A stretch of DNA of 49,975 bases from DATDDB01 sp041490205 (lineage in GTDB: Bacteria > Pseudomonadota > Gammaproteobacteria > Burkholderiales > Gallionellaceae). Shown here piece after piece: positions 1 to 7,512 of the stretch. Position 1 is the stretch's first letter, and each line of letters opens with the position of its first letter. The stretch lies in contig JBGPSQ010000002.1 of assembly GCA_041490205.1 (NCBI GenBank), positions 1-49,975 on the forward strand. The letters are read 5' to 3'. The notes under the pieces are model-generated. The model searched no databases, was not told the DNA's origin, and saw only the letters and a list, made by a program, of their open reading frames with translations. The position numbers and the translations under genes are program-made.

Positions 1-67
1 AAGGCGGAGACAGCGGGCTGATGAAGTATTGATAACCGCGAATAAACAGGATCAATATTTTCCGCAT
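1..67 (-). CDS. yidD: YidD membrane protein insertion efficiency factor (partial)
   Basis: Only the first 22 codons are inside the window; the gene runs off the left edge. The visible peptide starts MRKILILFIRGYQYFISPL, the usual N-terminus of the small YidD family, which assists YidC-dependent insertion of membrane proteins. The ATG (bases 67-65) lies inside the end of rnpA, giving a 16-base overlap. The order rpmH-rnpA-yidD is the standard bacterial arrangement and supports the call. Confidence 0.85.
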   Translation of the reverse strand, partial: MRKILILFIRGYQYFISPLSPP

Positions 68-474
68 TTCGCCTGAACGCCATGTAACAGCCGGGCCAAT
101 GTCTCGGAACCGTTCTTCGCCGTTTTCCTGTCCAATTGCCTGCGCACCCGGACAATGACATTCACCGCCATGTCATTCCCAAAACCCTGGGCCGGAAACG
201 CGCGCCTGAAGCACTCCCTGACCAGGCGCTTTGCAAAATTTCTGGCCACCGCCCGAGGCGCGACCCGCTTGCTCACGGTCACGCCCAGCCTGGAGACCCC
301 AACCGGGTTCTTTCTGGCATGGACGACAAACCACTCATTGCTGGAAACATTGGTACCGGGCTTGGCGCCGGGCGAGAGATCAAACCCCTCGCGGCGCCCT
401 ATCCGGCGATACCGGGGCAGACCCTGCCCCCTTCCAGCTTGAGCTATTTCAGTTACTTGAGCCTCAAACGCCAA
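52..474 (-). CDS. rnpA: Ribonuclease P protein component
   Basis: Protein subunit of RNase P, which binds the catalytic RNA and helps mature the 5' ends of tRNAs. The diagnostic basic helix is present as RNFAKRLVRECFR, matching the family RNxxKRxxRE signature, after the strand segment SRLGVTVSKRVA. The longest frame gives 140 residues from a TTG codon that overlaps rpmH by 11 bases. The family core begins near LPRYRRIGRREGF, so about 15 N-terminal residues may not be translated and the exact start is uncertain. It sits between rpmH and yidD and is probably cotranscribed with them. Confidence 0.93.
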   Translation of the reverse strand: MAFEAQVTEIAQAGRGQGLPRYRRIGRREGFDLSPGAKPGTNVSSNEWFVVHARKNPVGVSRLGVTVSKRVAPRAVARNFAKRLVRECFRRAFPAQGFGNDMAVNVIVRVRRQLDRKTAKNGSETLARLLHGVQAKCGKY

Positions 475-598
475 TGCGCGTGCGGCCCTTGGCCCTGCGC
501 GCCCGGATCACCGACCTGCCCCCCTTGGTCTTCATGCGGACCAGGAAACCGTGAGTGCGCTTGCGTTTTGTTACCGATGGCTGATATGTGCGTTTCAT
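464..598 (-). CDS. rpmH: 50S ribosomal protein L34
   Basis: Small basic protein of the large ribosomal subunit, 44 residues, read directly from the minus strand. It begins MKRTYQPSVTKRKRTHGFLV, continues with RMKTKGGRSVIRARRAKGR, and ends in RTRIGV, which is essentially the family consensus. The ATG is at bases 598-596. The end overlaps the start of the longest rnpA frame. In many bacteria rpmH is the direct divergent neighbour of dnaA; here about 14 kb separates them. Confidence 0.97.
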   Translation of the reverse strand: MKRTYQPSVTKRKRTHGFLVRMKTKGGRSVIRARRAKGRTRIGV

Positions 599-700
599 GA
601 TTACTTACCTATTAGTTCTATTTCTGTAGAACCCGGCATTACAATGGTAAACGCCATTTATGTCAAGTAAATTAAACGCGTAACAGCATAAATCCACCGT

Positions 701-850
701 CGTCATTCCTGCGAAAGCGGGAATCCAGTGATTAGAAAATCCGGCGAGCCGACAAAATGCTCTTGTCCGCTACGCGGGGTAATTTAACTGCTGGATGGCC
801 GTTCCTCGAAACTTCGCTGCGCTCGTTTTCCCGCTTTCGCTGGAATGACG
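701..850. repeat. dRS3-like palindromic repeat element
   Basis: A roughly 150-base element bounded by inverted CGTCATTCC...GGAATGACG ends. The left end contains ATTCCTGCGAAAGCGGGAAT, close to the ATTCCC-N8-GGGAAT pattern known as dRS3 in Neisseria. The interior (cgacaaaatgctcttgtccg) resembles the interior of the element at 25840-25958, so the two are copies of one family. It fills most of the 259-base space between rpmH and the pseudouridine synthase gene; I see no gene there. Confidence 0.7.
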
Positions 851-857
851 GTTAGCC

Positions 858-1472
858 TTAAAAAAGAGCTTCAGAAATGAAATCCAGAATCACCCCGGTA
901 CGCGGGTGCACGAAACTCAACGAGCTTGCATGAAGGAAAAGACGATCAGCCCTCCGCCCTGCATACAGCGCATCCCCAATAATCGGGTGGCCTATGGCCG
1001 CCAAATGCACGCGCAACTGATGCGTGCGCCCTGTCACCGGCTCCAACTCCACCCGCGTAATATCGGCATCCGCATCGTAAGTGAGCACTCGGTAACGTGT
1101 GAGCGAGTGCTTACCCGTTTCGTGATCCACTTTCTGAAGGGGCCGGTTCGGCCAGTCGGCACCCAGCGGCAGGCCGATCTCGCCGCTAGTGGGCGCTAGC
1201 CTCCCCGCCACCAGCGCCTCATAACGCTTGGATACCTTGCGGTCATGAAACAACCGCGAAAGCCTGCGCTGCATTTCCGTCCCGCGCCCGAACACCATCA
1301 GCCCGGAAGTCGCCATGTCCAGGCGGTGCACTACCAGCGCATCGGGAAATTCCGCCTGCACGCGGGCGGAAAGACAATCCTGCTTGTCCGCCCCGCGCCC
1401 GGGCACGGCCAGGAGGCCGGGGGGTTTATCTGCCACCAGCAGGGAGTCGTCGCAGTGAATCAGTTTCATCAT
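858..1472 (-). CDS. RluA-family RNA pseudouridine synthase
   Basis: Isomerises uridine to pseudouridine in rRNA and/or tRNA. The catalytic motif HRLDMATSG (family HRLDxxTSG, with the catalytic Asp) follows the N-terminal strand LIHCDDSLLVADKPPGLLAVPG, and GRTHQLRVHLAAIGHPIIGD near the C-terminus is the conserved RluA ending. The frame stays open upstream to base 1637, but that extension only reads through an intergenic hairpin repeat. I therefore place the start at the ATG-ATG pair at 1472-1467, giving about 205 residues. There is no S4 domain, so it is closer to RluA than to RluC or RluD. Which RNA positions it modifies cannot be told from sequence. Confidence 0.9.
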   Translation of the reverse strand: MMKLIHCDDSLLVADKPPGLLAVPGRGADKQDCLSARVQAEFPDALVVHRLDMATSGLMVFGRGTEMQRRLSRLFHDRKVSKRYEALVAGRLAPTSGEIGLPLGADWPNRPLQKVDHETGKHSLTRYRVLTYDADADITRVELEPVTGRTHQLRVHLAAIGHPIIGDALYAGRRADRLFLHASSLSFVHPRTGVILDFISEALF

Positions 1473-1488
1473 TCGCGCGGAGATTAAT

Positions 1489-1677
1489 GTAGGGTGGATA
1501 AAGGCACAACGTGCCGTATCCACCATCGAAATTGGTGGATACGCGCTCCGCGCTTTATCCACCCTACATTTCTTTCGAGGGCGGAGCGAAAATGTAGGTC
1601 GGGTTAGCGCAGCGTAACCCGACGTTTCGTTGAACATGCAAATGTCGGGTTACGGCCTGCGGCCTAACCCGACCTAC
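1489..1677. repeat. Two adjacent intergenic hairpin repeats
   Basis: Two imperfect palindromes lie back to back. The first runs from TGTAGGGTGGATAAAG (1489) to its reverse complement ending at 1568. The second runs from TGTAGGTCGGGTTAGC (1593) to CTAACCCGACCTACA (1677). Similar arms occur at 3944-3987, 28596-28633, 43347-43427 and 44142-44223, so this is a dispersed family. They separate yjdM from the pseudouridine synthase gene and could act as transcript-end hairpins, but there is no T-run. Confidence 0.75.
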
Positions 1678-1682
1678 AAAAA

Positions 1683-2027
1683 TCAAACCTTCTTCACAAA
1701 CTCCGACTTCAGCGACATCGGCCCGATGCCGTCTATCTTGCAGTCTATGTCGTGGTCACCATCCACCAGGCGGATGTTCTTCACCTTGGTGCCCACCTTC
1801 ACCACCGCCGACGAACCCTTCACCTTCAGGTCCTTGATCACCGTAATCGTGTCGCCGTCCGCCAGCACATTGCCGACCGAATCCTTGATCACGCGCGCTT
1901 CCTCGCTGGCAGCGGCGGGAGCATCCTTGCTCCACTCATGCGCACATTCCGGGCACACGAACATGTTGCCGTCTTCGTAGGTGTATTCGGAATTACATTT
2001 GGGGCATTTGGGTAAGCTACTCAACAC
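1683..2027 (-). CDS. yjdM: YjdM/PhnA-type zinc-ribbon protein
   Basis: A 114-residue protein with an N-terminal zinc ribbon (CPKCNSEY at about residues 8-15 and CPEC about 18 residues later), followed by the compact PhnA C-terminal domain (VLADGDTITVIKDLKVKGSS). It matches the YjdM family, formerly called PhnA; despite that name, its link to phosphonate use is weak and its molecular role is poorly defined. The start is GTG at 2027, with an AAAGGAG ribosome-binding site just upstream; a TTG directly after it is an alternative. Full length for the family. Confidence 0.9.
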   Translation of the reverse strand: MLSSLPKCPKCNSEYTYEDGNMFVCPECAHEWSKDAPAAASEEARVIKDSVGNVLADGDTITVIKDLKVKGSSAVVKVGTKVKNIRLVDGDHDIDCKIDGIGPMSLKSEFVKKV

Positions 2028-2050
2028 AGGGACTCCTTTAAAAAATTCAT

Positions 2051-2431
2051 TTACACACCGGCGCGCTCTTTGGCGAGGAAAGCATTTCGCTTTGCAACAC
2101 GCGACAGCTTATGTCCTGACGGTATCTCGGAATATAGTGCAATTGCTTCGGCAAACTTCTTTTGGTCAAAAAGCGAGTTTGCAAGATTGTAGATCAACGC
2201 CATGCGGTCGGCATTGTCGCATTCAGTTAGCGCCGAACGAAACGCATCTTCTGCTTTTCGTGGCTTCTTCAACTCCGTATAACAGTTTCCCAGCGCCCAC
2301 ATTGCCTGATAGTCCTCGGGGCACTCTTCTATAGCTATGCGAAAGAATTGAGACGCTTCCTTGAAACGACCCTTTTTACAGAGTGCATCGCCTTTTATGT
2401 AGGCTGCATGGTATGAGTTGGAAGAAGCCAT
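2051..2431 (-). CDS. Small tetratricopeptide-repeat protein
   Basis: About 126 residues starting at MASSNSYHAAYIKGDALC. At least two TPR units are readable: DALCKKGRFKEASQFFRIAI and AMWALGNCYTELKKPRKAE, with a third (LANSLFDQKKFAEAIALY). TPR units form helical pairs that bind other proteins; no catalytic domain is present. The longest frame starts at a TTG at 2443, but the ATG at 2431 gives the better N-terminus. It follows the HNH-type gene with almost no gap, so the two probably form one transcript. Specific function unknown. Confidence 0.7.
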   Translation of the reverse strand: MASSNSYHAAYIKGDALCKKGRFKEASQFFRIAIEECPEDYQAMWALGNCYTELKKPRKAEDAFRSALTECDNADRMALIYNLANSLFDQKKFAEAIALYSEIPSGHKLSRVAKRNAFLAKERAGV

Positions 2432-2444
2432 CACAATATGCAAC

Positions 2445-3167
2445 CTATGTGGGTTCGCCTTTCAATACCGAAGCGTAAGTGTGAAACATACCCCAGATCG
2501 TTATCTCGTAAATTGCCGTAAGGCCATCTTCCGGAACAACAGCCCGACGAACAACGATGCCAGGGCCGCGAGCATGAGTCGTACCAAATTTATCCAAAAT
2601 ACCTGCAACTTCCGGCATGTCAGTCTGATACGTTGGATGCAATGACACCGCGTAAGGTGGCTCGATATATCGGCCGTCCTCAATATACACAAGACCCCGG
2701 ACAATTTTTTCAAATAAGCGATCCACGCTCTTTTTCGGGATCGGCACTGCTACTTGCTGTTCCTGCGGACGTCCCCATTTTTCCCCAAATCTAGGATATA
2801 TCGACGCGGTAGGAATGTCGGCTCCCTCTATAAGTTGCCCCAGCATTTTCTTACGCTGACTTTCACGCGCCAGGCGGTCAATTTCGTCTTTGGCGAATTG
2901 CGGATTCATGCTACGGAGAACCTTGGGTACAATACCAGCTGTCTCAAACGTGTTCGGGTCAACACAGAGTCCTATTCGAAGCATCAGATCTTGCTCTAGC
3001 CGACCATATTCCTTGTTACACGGGTCGCAGGCAGGAATTTTCCATTTGTCGAGGTTCAACGGTGTGGTTTCGGGATACCAGCTCTCAGGGAAGACGTGAT
3101 CCCAAGTTCTTTGCTGATTCTCCAGAAGGCAGTGAACGCACTTTCCTATCGGTGGCCGTCGCGCCAT
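2445..3167 (-). CDS. HNH-endonuclease-like protein
   Basis: About 240 residues from the ATG at 3167. The N-terminal third has a CVHC pair, then DHVFPESWYP, then a second pair in ACDPCNKEYGRLEQ. This C-x2-C / DH / C-x2-C-N arrangement is the zinc-stapled beta-beta-alpha metal (HNH) nuclease layout, with the His of DH as the candidate catalytic base. The C-terminal 150 residues match nothing I recognise. It lies between ubiE and a TPR gene, with about 30 bases to ubiE. The substrate is unknown; a defence or DNA-processing role would be speculation. Confidence 0.6.
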   Translation of the reverse strand: MARRPPIGKCVHCLLENQQRTWDHVFPESWYPETTPLNLDKWKIPACDPCNKEYGRLEQDLMLRIGLCVDPNTFETAGIVPKVLRSMNPQFAKDEIDRLARESQRKKMLGQLIEGADIPTASIYPRFGEKWGRPQEQQVAVPIPKKSVDRLFEKIVRGLVYIEDGRYIEPPYAVSLHPTYQTDMPEVAGILDKFGTTHARGPGIVVRRAVVPEDGLTAIYEITIWGMFHTYASVLKGEPT

Positions 3168-3197
3168 GCTTACCAAGCCTCACTTTTACATCGTCGA

Positions 3198-3929
3198 TTA
3201 CAGCTTATACCCCCGATGCACCGCCACCACCCCACCCGTCAGGTTGAAATACTCGACGCGCTCCAACCCGGCATCCTCCATCATCTTCTTCAACTCTTCC
3301 TGCCCCGGATGCATGCGGATGGATTCGGCCAGATACTTGTAGCTGTCGGCGTCATTGGCGATGAGCTGCCCCATCCTGGGCAGCAGCTTGAATGAATAGA
3401 GGTCGTAGGCTTTTTCCAGCGGCTTGGCGACCTTGGAGAATTCCAGCACGATCACGCGCCCGCCAGGCTTGAGCACGCGGCGCATCTCTTTAAGTGCGGC
3501 ATCCTTGTGGGTGACGTTGCGCAGGCCGAAGGCGATGCTGACGCAGTCGAAGTAGTTGTCCGGGAACGGCAGGTGCTCGGCGTCGCATTGGGTAACGGGG
3601 GTGGCGATACCTTCGTCCAGCAGGCGGTCGCGGCCCACGCTCAGCATGGCGTTGTTGATGTCGGTGAGCACGACCTGGCCGGTTTCCCCTACCTCTTTAA
3701 GAAACAGGCGGGATAAATCCGCCGAGCCGCCCGCCACGTCCAGCACGCGCTGGCCGGGTCGCACGCCGCTGACGCCGACGGCGAAGCGCTTCCAGATGCG
3801 GTGCAGCCCGGCGGACATGAGGTCGTTCATCACGTCATACTTGCTGGCGACGGAGGTGAACACGCCCGCCACGCGCTTGGCCTTGTCTTTTTCGTCGACT
3901 TTCTCGAAACCGAAGTGTGTTTCTGCCAT
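3198..3929 (-). CDS. ubiE: Ubiquinone/menaquinone biosynthesis C-methyltransferase UbiE
   Basis: SAM-dependent C-methylation of the benzoquinol (or naphthoquinol) ring in quinone biosynthesis. It is 243 residues, full length. It begins MAETHFGFEKVDEKDKAKRV, followed by the hallmark VASKYDVMNDLMSAGLHRIWK. The SAM-binding loop is LDVAGGSADLS, and the second family signature reads FGLRNVTHKDAALKEMRRVLKPGG. It lies downstream of the DUF971 gene on the same strand, a common betaproteobacterial pairing, with a palindromic repeat between them. ubiK, another ubiquinone gene, lies at 38 kb. Confidence 0.96.
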   Translation of the reverse strand: MAETHFGFEKVDEKDKAKRVAGVFTSVASKYDVMNDLMSAGLHRIWKRFAVGVSGVRPGQRVLDVAGGSADLSRLFLKEVGETGQVVLTDINNAMLSVGRDRLLDEGIATPVTQCDAEHLPFPDNYFDCVSIAFGLRNVTHKDAALKEMRRVLKPGGRVIVLEFSKVAKPLEKAYDLYSFKLLPRMGQLIANDADSYKYLAESIRMHPGQEELKKMMEDAGLERVEYFNLTGGVVAVHRGYKL

Positions 3930-3943
3930 TTTTGCTCCTAAAG

Positions 3944-4082
3944 GTAGGTCGGGCTCTGCCCGACATGGTGGGCGGAGCCCGACCTACTGAATTTGCTCCC
4001 TCTCCCACAAGGGGTGAGGATTGGGGGAGGGGGTGCGCGAAGATTTCACCCCCTCCCTAACCCTCCCCCTCAAGGGGGAGGG
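3944..4082. repeat. Palindromic intergenic repeats
   Basis: Two structures lie between ubiE and the DUF971 gene. TAGGTCGGGCTCTGCCCGAC pairs with GGGCGGAGCCCGACCTA (3944-3987). From about 3998 a C-rich/G-rich tract follows, in which CCCTCTCCC and the CCCTCCCT, CCCTCCCCCTC units alternate with GGGGGAGGGG. The first shares its arms with the repeat at 1593-1677. No coding potential is apparent. Confidence 0.7.
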
Positions 4083-4092
4083 GATTGGTGTG

Positions 4093-4488
4093 CTAACACT
4101 TGGGCGCCGGAGGAGGCAGAACGTAAGGCGCGGTTCCCGGCTCGCGGCTCAGGCCCGCGCCCTCAAGCTGTTTCAGGTAATCCTGCCACAGCGCATCCTG
4201 ATTCTGGCCCAGCTCATGCAGATATTCCCAGGTATATAACCCCGAATCGTGGCCATCGTCAAACACCAGCTTGATTGCATAGCTGCCCACCGGCTCGATT
4301 TCCTTCAATATTACATCGCGCTTGCCAGATTGCAGCACTTCCTGTCCCGGCCCGTGGCCGCGCACTTCGGCGGAGGGCGACATGACGCGCAGAAACTCGA
4401 AAGGCAGTTGAAAGCGCACGTCGTCGTCGAAGGCGAGTTCGAGCATCTTCGATTTCTGGTGCAGGATGATTTCGGTCGGTGTGGGCAT
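4093..4488 (-). CDS. DUF971 (gamma-butyrobetaine hydroxylase-like N-terminal) protein
   Basis: About 131 residues from MPTPTEIILHQKSKMLELAF. DUF971 proteins are small single-domain proteins related to the N-terminal domain of gamma-butyrobetaine hydroxylase; some members bind zinc or act in Fe-S biology, but no enzymatic role is shown here. Family features include LPFEFLRVMSPSAEVRGHG and the C-terminal YAIKLVFDDGHDSGLYTWEYL. The open frame extends to 4575, but the ATG at 4488 matches the family start. It is immediately upstream of ubiE on the same strand. The final PPPAPKC tail is a low-complexity extension. Confidence 0.85.
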   Translation of the reverse strand: MPTPTEIILHQKSKMLELAFDDDVRFQLPFEFLRVMSPSAEVRGHGPGQEVLQSGKRDVILKEIEPVGSYAIKLVFDDGHDSGLYTWEYLHELGQNQDALWQDYLKQLEGAGLSREPGTAPYVLPPPAPKC

Positions 4489-4644
4489 ATCGGTAACGGC
4501 TTGCGGAATGGCGCATGGACTCAAGACGGGCATTATCGCAATCCAGCCGGGATTGTTCAAATATAGATGGGGCATTCTCCTGATACCACCCTATTGCCAC
4601 CGGGTGTATATTGCGCGTACCGGTTCGTTCTGCAAGGTACGCTC

Positions 4645-5256
4645 ATGGAAAAGCTCGACCTGAAAAAGGAACTCAAGCACCTGTACCAGCCCTCAACCAA
4701 AGAGGTCGCCGAGGTGGAGGTGCCGCCCATGAATTACCTGATGGTGGACGGCAAGGGCGACCCGAATACAGCTCCCGCCTTCGCCGAGGCCATTGAGGCT
4801 TTGTTCTCCGTATCCTATACCCTGAAGTTCACGCTGAAAAAAGGCCCCCAGGCCATGGATTACGCCGTGATGCCGCTGGAAGGGCTGTGGTGGGCGGACG
4901 ATATGTCGAAATTCGCCAGCAGCGACAAGTCAGACTGGGAATGGACGGCGATGATCGTGCAACCGCCCTTCATTACCCGGGAGATGGTGGATGCCGCCAT
5001 TGCCGAGGTGAAAAGGAAGAAGAACCCCGCCACGATAGGCAAATTGCGCTTCGAGACTTTCAACGAGGGCAAGTGCGCCCAGATCATGCACATCGGCCCC
5101 TTTTCGGAGGAAGGCCCAAACATCATGAAGGTGCACGGCTACATCGAAGCGGGCGGGCATAAGCTCAACGGCAAGCACCACGAAATCTACCTGAGCGACA
5201 TCCGCCGGGCCGCGCCCTCGAAATGGAAAACCATTATCCGGCAACCCATGCATTAA
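4645..5256 (+). CDS. GyrI-like small-molecule-binding domain protein
   Basis: About 203 residues beginning MEKLDLKKELKHLYQPSTKE, then VPPMNYLMVDGKGDPN and further beta-strand repeats typical of the stand-alone GyrI-like (SHS2-fold) family. These proteins share the ligand pocket of AraC/MerR effector domains and probably bind small hydrophobic or cationic molecules; some members hydrolyse cyclopropanoid compounds. There is no DNA-binding domain. The family start at 4645 is preferred over the longer frame. It is the first gene of a four-gene plus-strand run, 14 bases from the cupin gene. Confidence 0.8.
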   Translation: MEKLDLKKELKHLYQPSTKEVAEVEVPPMNYLMVDGKGDPNTAPAFAEAIEALFSVSYTLKFTLKKGPQAMDYAVMPLEGLWWADDMSKFASSDKSDWEWTAMIVQPPFITREMVDAAIAEVKRKKNPATIGKLRFETFNEGKCAQIMHIGPFSEEGPNIMKVHGYIEAGGHKLNGKHHEIYLSDIRRAAPSKWKTIIRQPMH

Positions 5257-5270
5257 CTATAGGAGCCTCT

Positions 5271-5789
5271 ATGCACAAACCCGTCATCAACATCGCCGAT
5301 GTGGAACTGCTGCCGCGCCCGCCTGCTTTCGCGCCGAAAGGCGAAGCGGCGCAACGCTACGATGCGCGCATGGGCATGATCGCACCGCTGGTGGGCGCGC
5401 AGAAGCTGGGCTACAACATCACCGCCATTCCGCCGGGCAAGCGCGCGTTTCCGTTCCACAGCCACCAGGCCAACGAGGAGATGGTTTATGTCATCGAGGG
5501 AACCGGAGAAGTCCGCATAGGCGAGGCCGTTTACCCCATCCGCCCCGGCGATATTGTCGCCTGTTCGCCGGGCGGGAAGGAAACCGCACACCAGGTCATC
5601 AACACAGGCACAGTAGAACTGAAATATCTGGCGGTAAGCACCAAGATTTCGCCAGATATTGCAGAGTACCCCGACACCGGAAAATTCGGCGTGCTGGCGG
5701 AATTGCCGCCGGGGGCGGACGGCAAGCCGCGCGGTTTCCGTTTTGTGGGGCGCACGGAGCAAAACGTGGATTACTGGGAAGGCGAATAA
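5271..5789 (+). CDS. Cupin-domain protein
   Basis: A 172-residue single-domain cupin. The first cupin motif is readable as FPFHSHQANEEMVYVIEGTG and the second as IRPGDIVACSPGGKETAHQV; the His and Glu residues provide a probable metal site. Downstream, WEGE at the C-terminus and GFRFVGRTEQNVDYW are typical of a DUF861/cupin_2 group. The substrate cannot be deduced. The ATG at 5271 follows an AGGAG ribosome-binding site. It lies 14 bases after the GyrI-like gene and 16 before the VOC gene, consistent with one transcript. Confidence 0.85.
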   Translation: MHKPVINIADVELLPRPPAFAPKGEAAQRYDARMGMIAPLVGAQKLGYNITAIPPGKRAFPFHSHQANEEMVYVIEGTGEVRIGEAVYPIRPGDIVACSPGGKETAHQVINTGTVELKYLAVSTKISPDIAEYPDTGKFGVLAELPPGADGKPRGFRFVGRTEQNVDYWEGE

Positions 5790-5805
5790 AGACAAGGAGG
5801 GCATC

Positions 5806-6291
5806 ATGCAAAAAATCACGCCGTTTTTGTGGTTCGACAGCAACGCGGAAGAGGCCGTTAATTTCTATGTGTCCGTATTCAAAAATTCGAAAATAACCAA
5901 GGTTGCCCGCTACGATGCAGCGGGCGCCAGCGCCTCGGGCAGACCCGAGGGCTCGGTGATGACCGTTGCATTCCAGCTCAACGGGCAGGAATTCGTGGCG
6001 CTCAACGGCGGGCCGCATTTCAAGTTCACCGAGGCGGTTTCATTCGCGGTGAATTGCGATACGCAGGCGGAGCTGGACGACCTGTGGGACAAGCTCACTA
6101 CGGGCGGTATGGAAGTGCAGTGCGGCTGGCTCAAGGATAAATATGGCCTGTCCTGGCAGATCGTGCCCGCCAACCTGGACGAGCTGGTGAGCGGCCCCAA
6201 CCCGGCGAAATCGCTCAAGGCGATGGCGGCGCTTATGCAGATGGTGAAAATAGACATCGCGAAGTTGCGCCAGGCTTACGACAGGGGATAA
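5806..6291 (+). CDS. VOC-fold PhnB-like protein
   Basis: A 161-residue protein starting MQKITPFLWFDSNAEEAVNFY, the hallmark of the PhnB/3-demethylubiquinone methyltransferase-like VOC family, followed by FVALNGGPHFKFTEAVSF and YGLSWQIVP. VOC domains are metal-binding scaffolds (glyoxalase or dioxygenase related); the reaction here is unknown. The ATG at 5806 has a strong AAGGAGG ribosome-binding site at 5795-5800. It is the third gene in the 4645-6942 run. Confidence 0.88.
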   Translation: MQKITPFLWFDSNAEEAVNFYVSVFKNSKITKVARYDAAGASASGRPEGSVMTVAFQLNGQEFVALNGGPHFKFTEAVSFAVNCDTQAELDDLWDKLTTGGMEVQCGWLKDKYGLSWQIVPANLDELVSGPNPAKSLKAMAALMQMVKIDIAKLRQAYDRG

Positions 6292-6327
6292 CTATCGAGG
6301 GGGTAATAGTAGAAAGGAGGCATCATC

Positions 6328-6942
6328 ATGGCTGAGCTGACTATCACAACCTTTGTTACCCTGGACGGCGTGATGCAAGCGCCCGGCATGCCGACAGAGG
6401 ATACCAGCGGGAATTTTCCATACGGCGGCTGGATGTTTCCCCTTGCCGATGAGGGCATGGGCAAGATCATGGTCGAAATATTTTCGAAGGCGGACGCCTT
6501 TCTGCTCGGGCGGACGACCTACGATATTTTTTCGGCCTATTGGCCCAGGGTCACCGATCCCAACGACCCAATCGCCAGCAAGCTGAATGCGCTGCCGAAA
6601 TTCGTGGCTTCGCGCACGAAATCATCGTTTGGCTGGAACCCGGCCTCGCATGTCCCGGATGTAGTGAAAGGGGTCGCGGAACTCAAGAAGCGCTTTCCGC
6701 GCGAGGTGCAGGTGCACGGAAGCTGCGGCCTGGCCCAGACGCTGATCGAGCACGACTTGATAGACGAATACCGGCTGCTCACCTTTCCCGTGGTGTTAGG
6801 CCAGGGAAAGCGGCTCTTCGGCGCGGGTGCGGTGCCCGCATCGCTCAAGCTCATCAGCTCAGGCACGACGAGCAAGGGCATCGTGGTCAGCGTGTATCGG
6901 CGCGGGGGGAAATTGCAGACGGGTTCATTCGCGCTCGACTGA
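6328..6942 (+). CDS. RibD C-terminal/dihydrofolate-reductase-like protein
   Basis: A 204-residue protein of the RibD-C/DHFR superfamily. It opens with LTITTFVTLDGVMQAPG, has the cofactor-binding region DAFLLGRTTYDIFSAYWP and the C-terminal LLTFPVVLGQGKRLFG. Members are NAD(P)H-dependent reductases or unassigned relatives; they are usually not true folate enzymes. An AGAAAGGAGG ribosome-binding site precedes the ATG at 6328. It ends the four-gene run; about 227 bases without a recognisable gene follow. Confidence 0.85.
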   Translation: MAELTITTFVTLDGVMQAPGMPTEDTSGNFPYGGWMFPLADEGMGKIMVEIFSKADAFLLGRTTYDIFSAYWPRVTDPNDPIASKLNALPKFVASRTKSSFGWNPASHVPDVVKGVAELKKRFPREVQVHGSCGLAQTLIEHDLIDEYRLLTFPVVLGQGKRLFGAGAVPASLKLISSGTTSKGIVVSVYRRGGKLQTGSFALD

Positions 6943-7169
6943 ACCTGCTGTCGAGTGCTGCAACAGGGCATTGGTTGAACGCTCGTACGGGATGTAATGC
7001 CATGCACTGCTGCGCTGGGCCAGAACAGCCTGACACAGGCAGAGTAGGCCGGTTTGAGGCACAATTGCAGGTTGCTGCATCATGAGCGCGATATGCAATA
7101 CGAAATTAATAGGCAAGGTCACAGTGCCGGGTCAGCGTCGCACCGGATTCAATTTATACAGGAAATAGA

Positions 7170-7466
7170 ATGGTCCTAAAATTTTTCGACACGAATGCCG
7201 CAAATGCTTTTGGAGAATCGCTGGCTGATTTTTTCATCAAGGAAATCCCGCTCCTTTCGGAAAACAAGAAAATTAATAAAGGAGAGTTAAAAAAGCAATT
7301 CAAGGCCATAGATGCAATGCACTTGCGTATGAGCAAATTCAAATTGGAAAACAAGCTGAATATCTACAAGAAGGCAAAATTGGGCGCTGCCTTTAAAAAC
7401 CGCCTGATTGCCGCTGGATATGATCCGGAACTGGTGGACTTTGTGATAAAAAAGTTGTTGGTGTAG
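7170..7466 (+). CDS. Hypothetical protein, 98 residues
   Basis: I do not recognise this family. The protein is lysine-rich and probably all-helical (KINKGELKKQFKAIDAMHLRMSK), with no signal peptide or membrane segment. A weak ribosome-binding site (AGGAAA) precedes the ATG at 7170. It ends 46 bases before the large TPR-methyltransferase gene on the same strand and may be cotranscribed with it. Confidence 0.6.
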   Translation: MVLKFFDTNAANAFGESLADFFIKEIPLLSENKKINKGELKKQFKAIDAMHLRMSKFKLENKLNIYKKAKLGAAFKNRLIAAGYDPELVDFVIKKLLV

Positions 7467-7512
7467 TCCTGAAATTTCCGCCGAATCCACCCTATTTCCT
7501 TGTCAAAATATT

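Noticed and set aside
1473..1637. N-terminal extension of the pseudouridine synthase
   Set aside because: It translates a palindromic intergenic repeat; the RluA family begins at MKLIHCDD.
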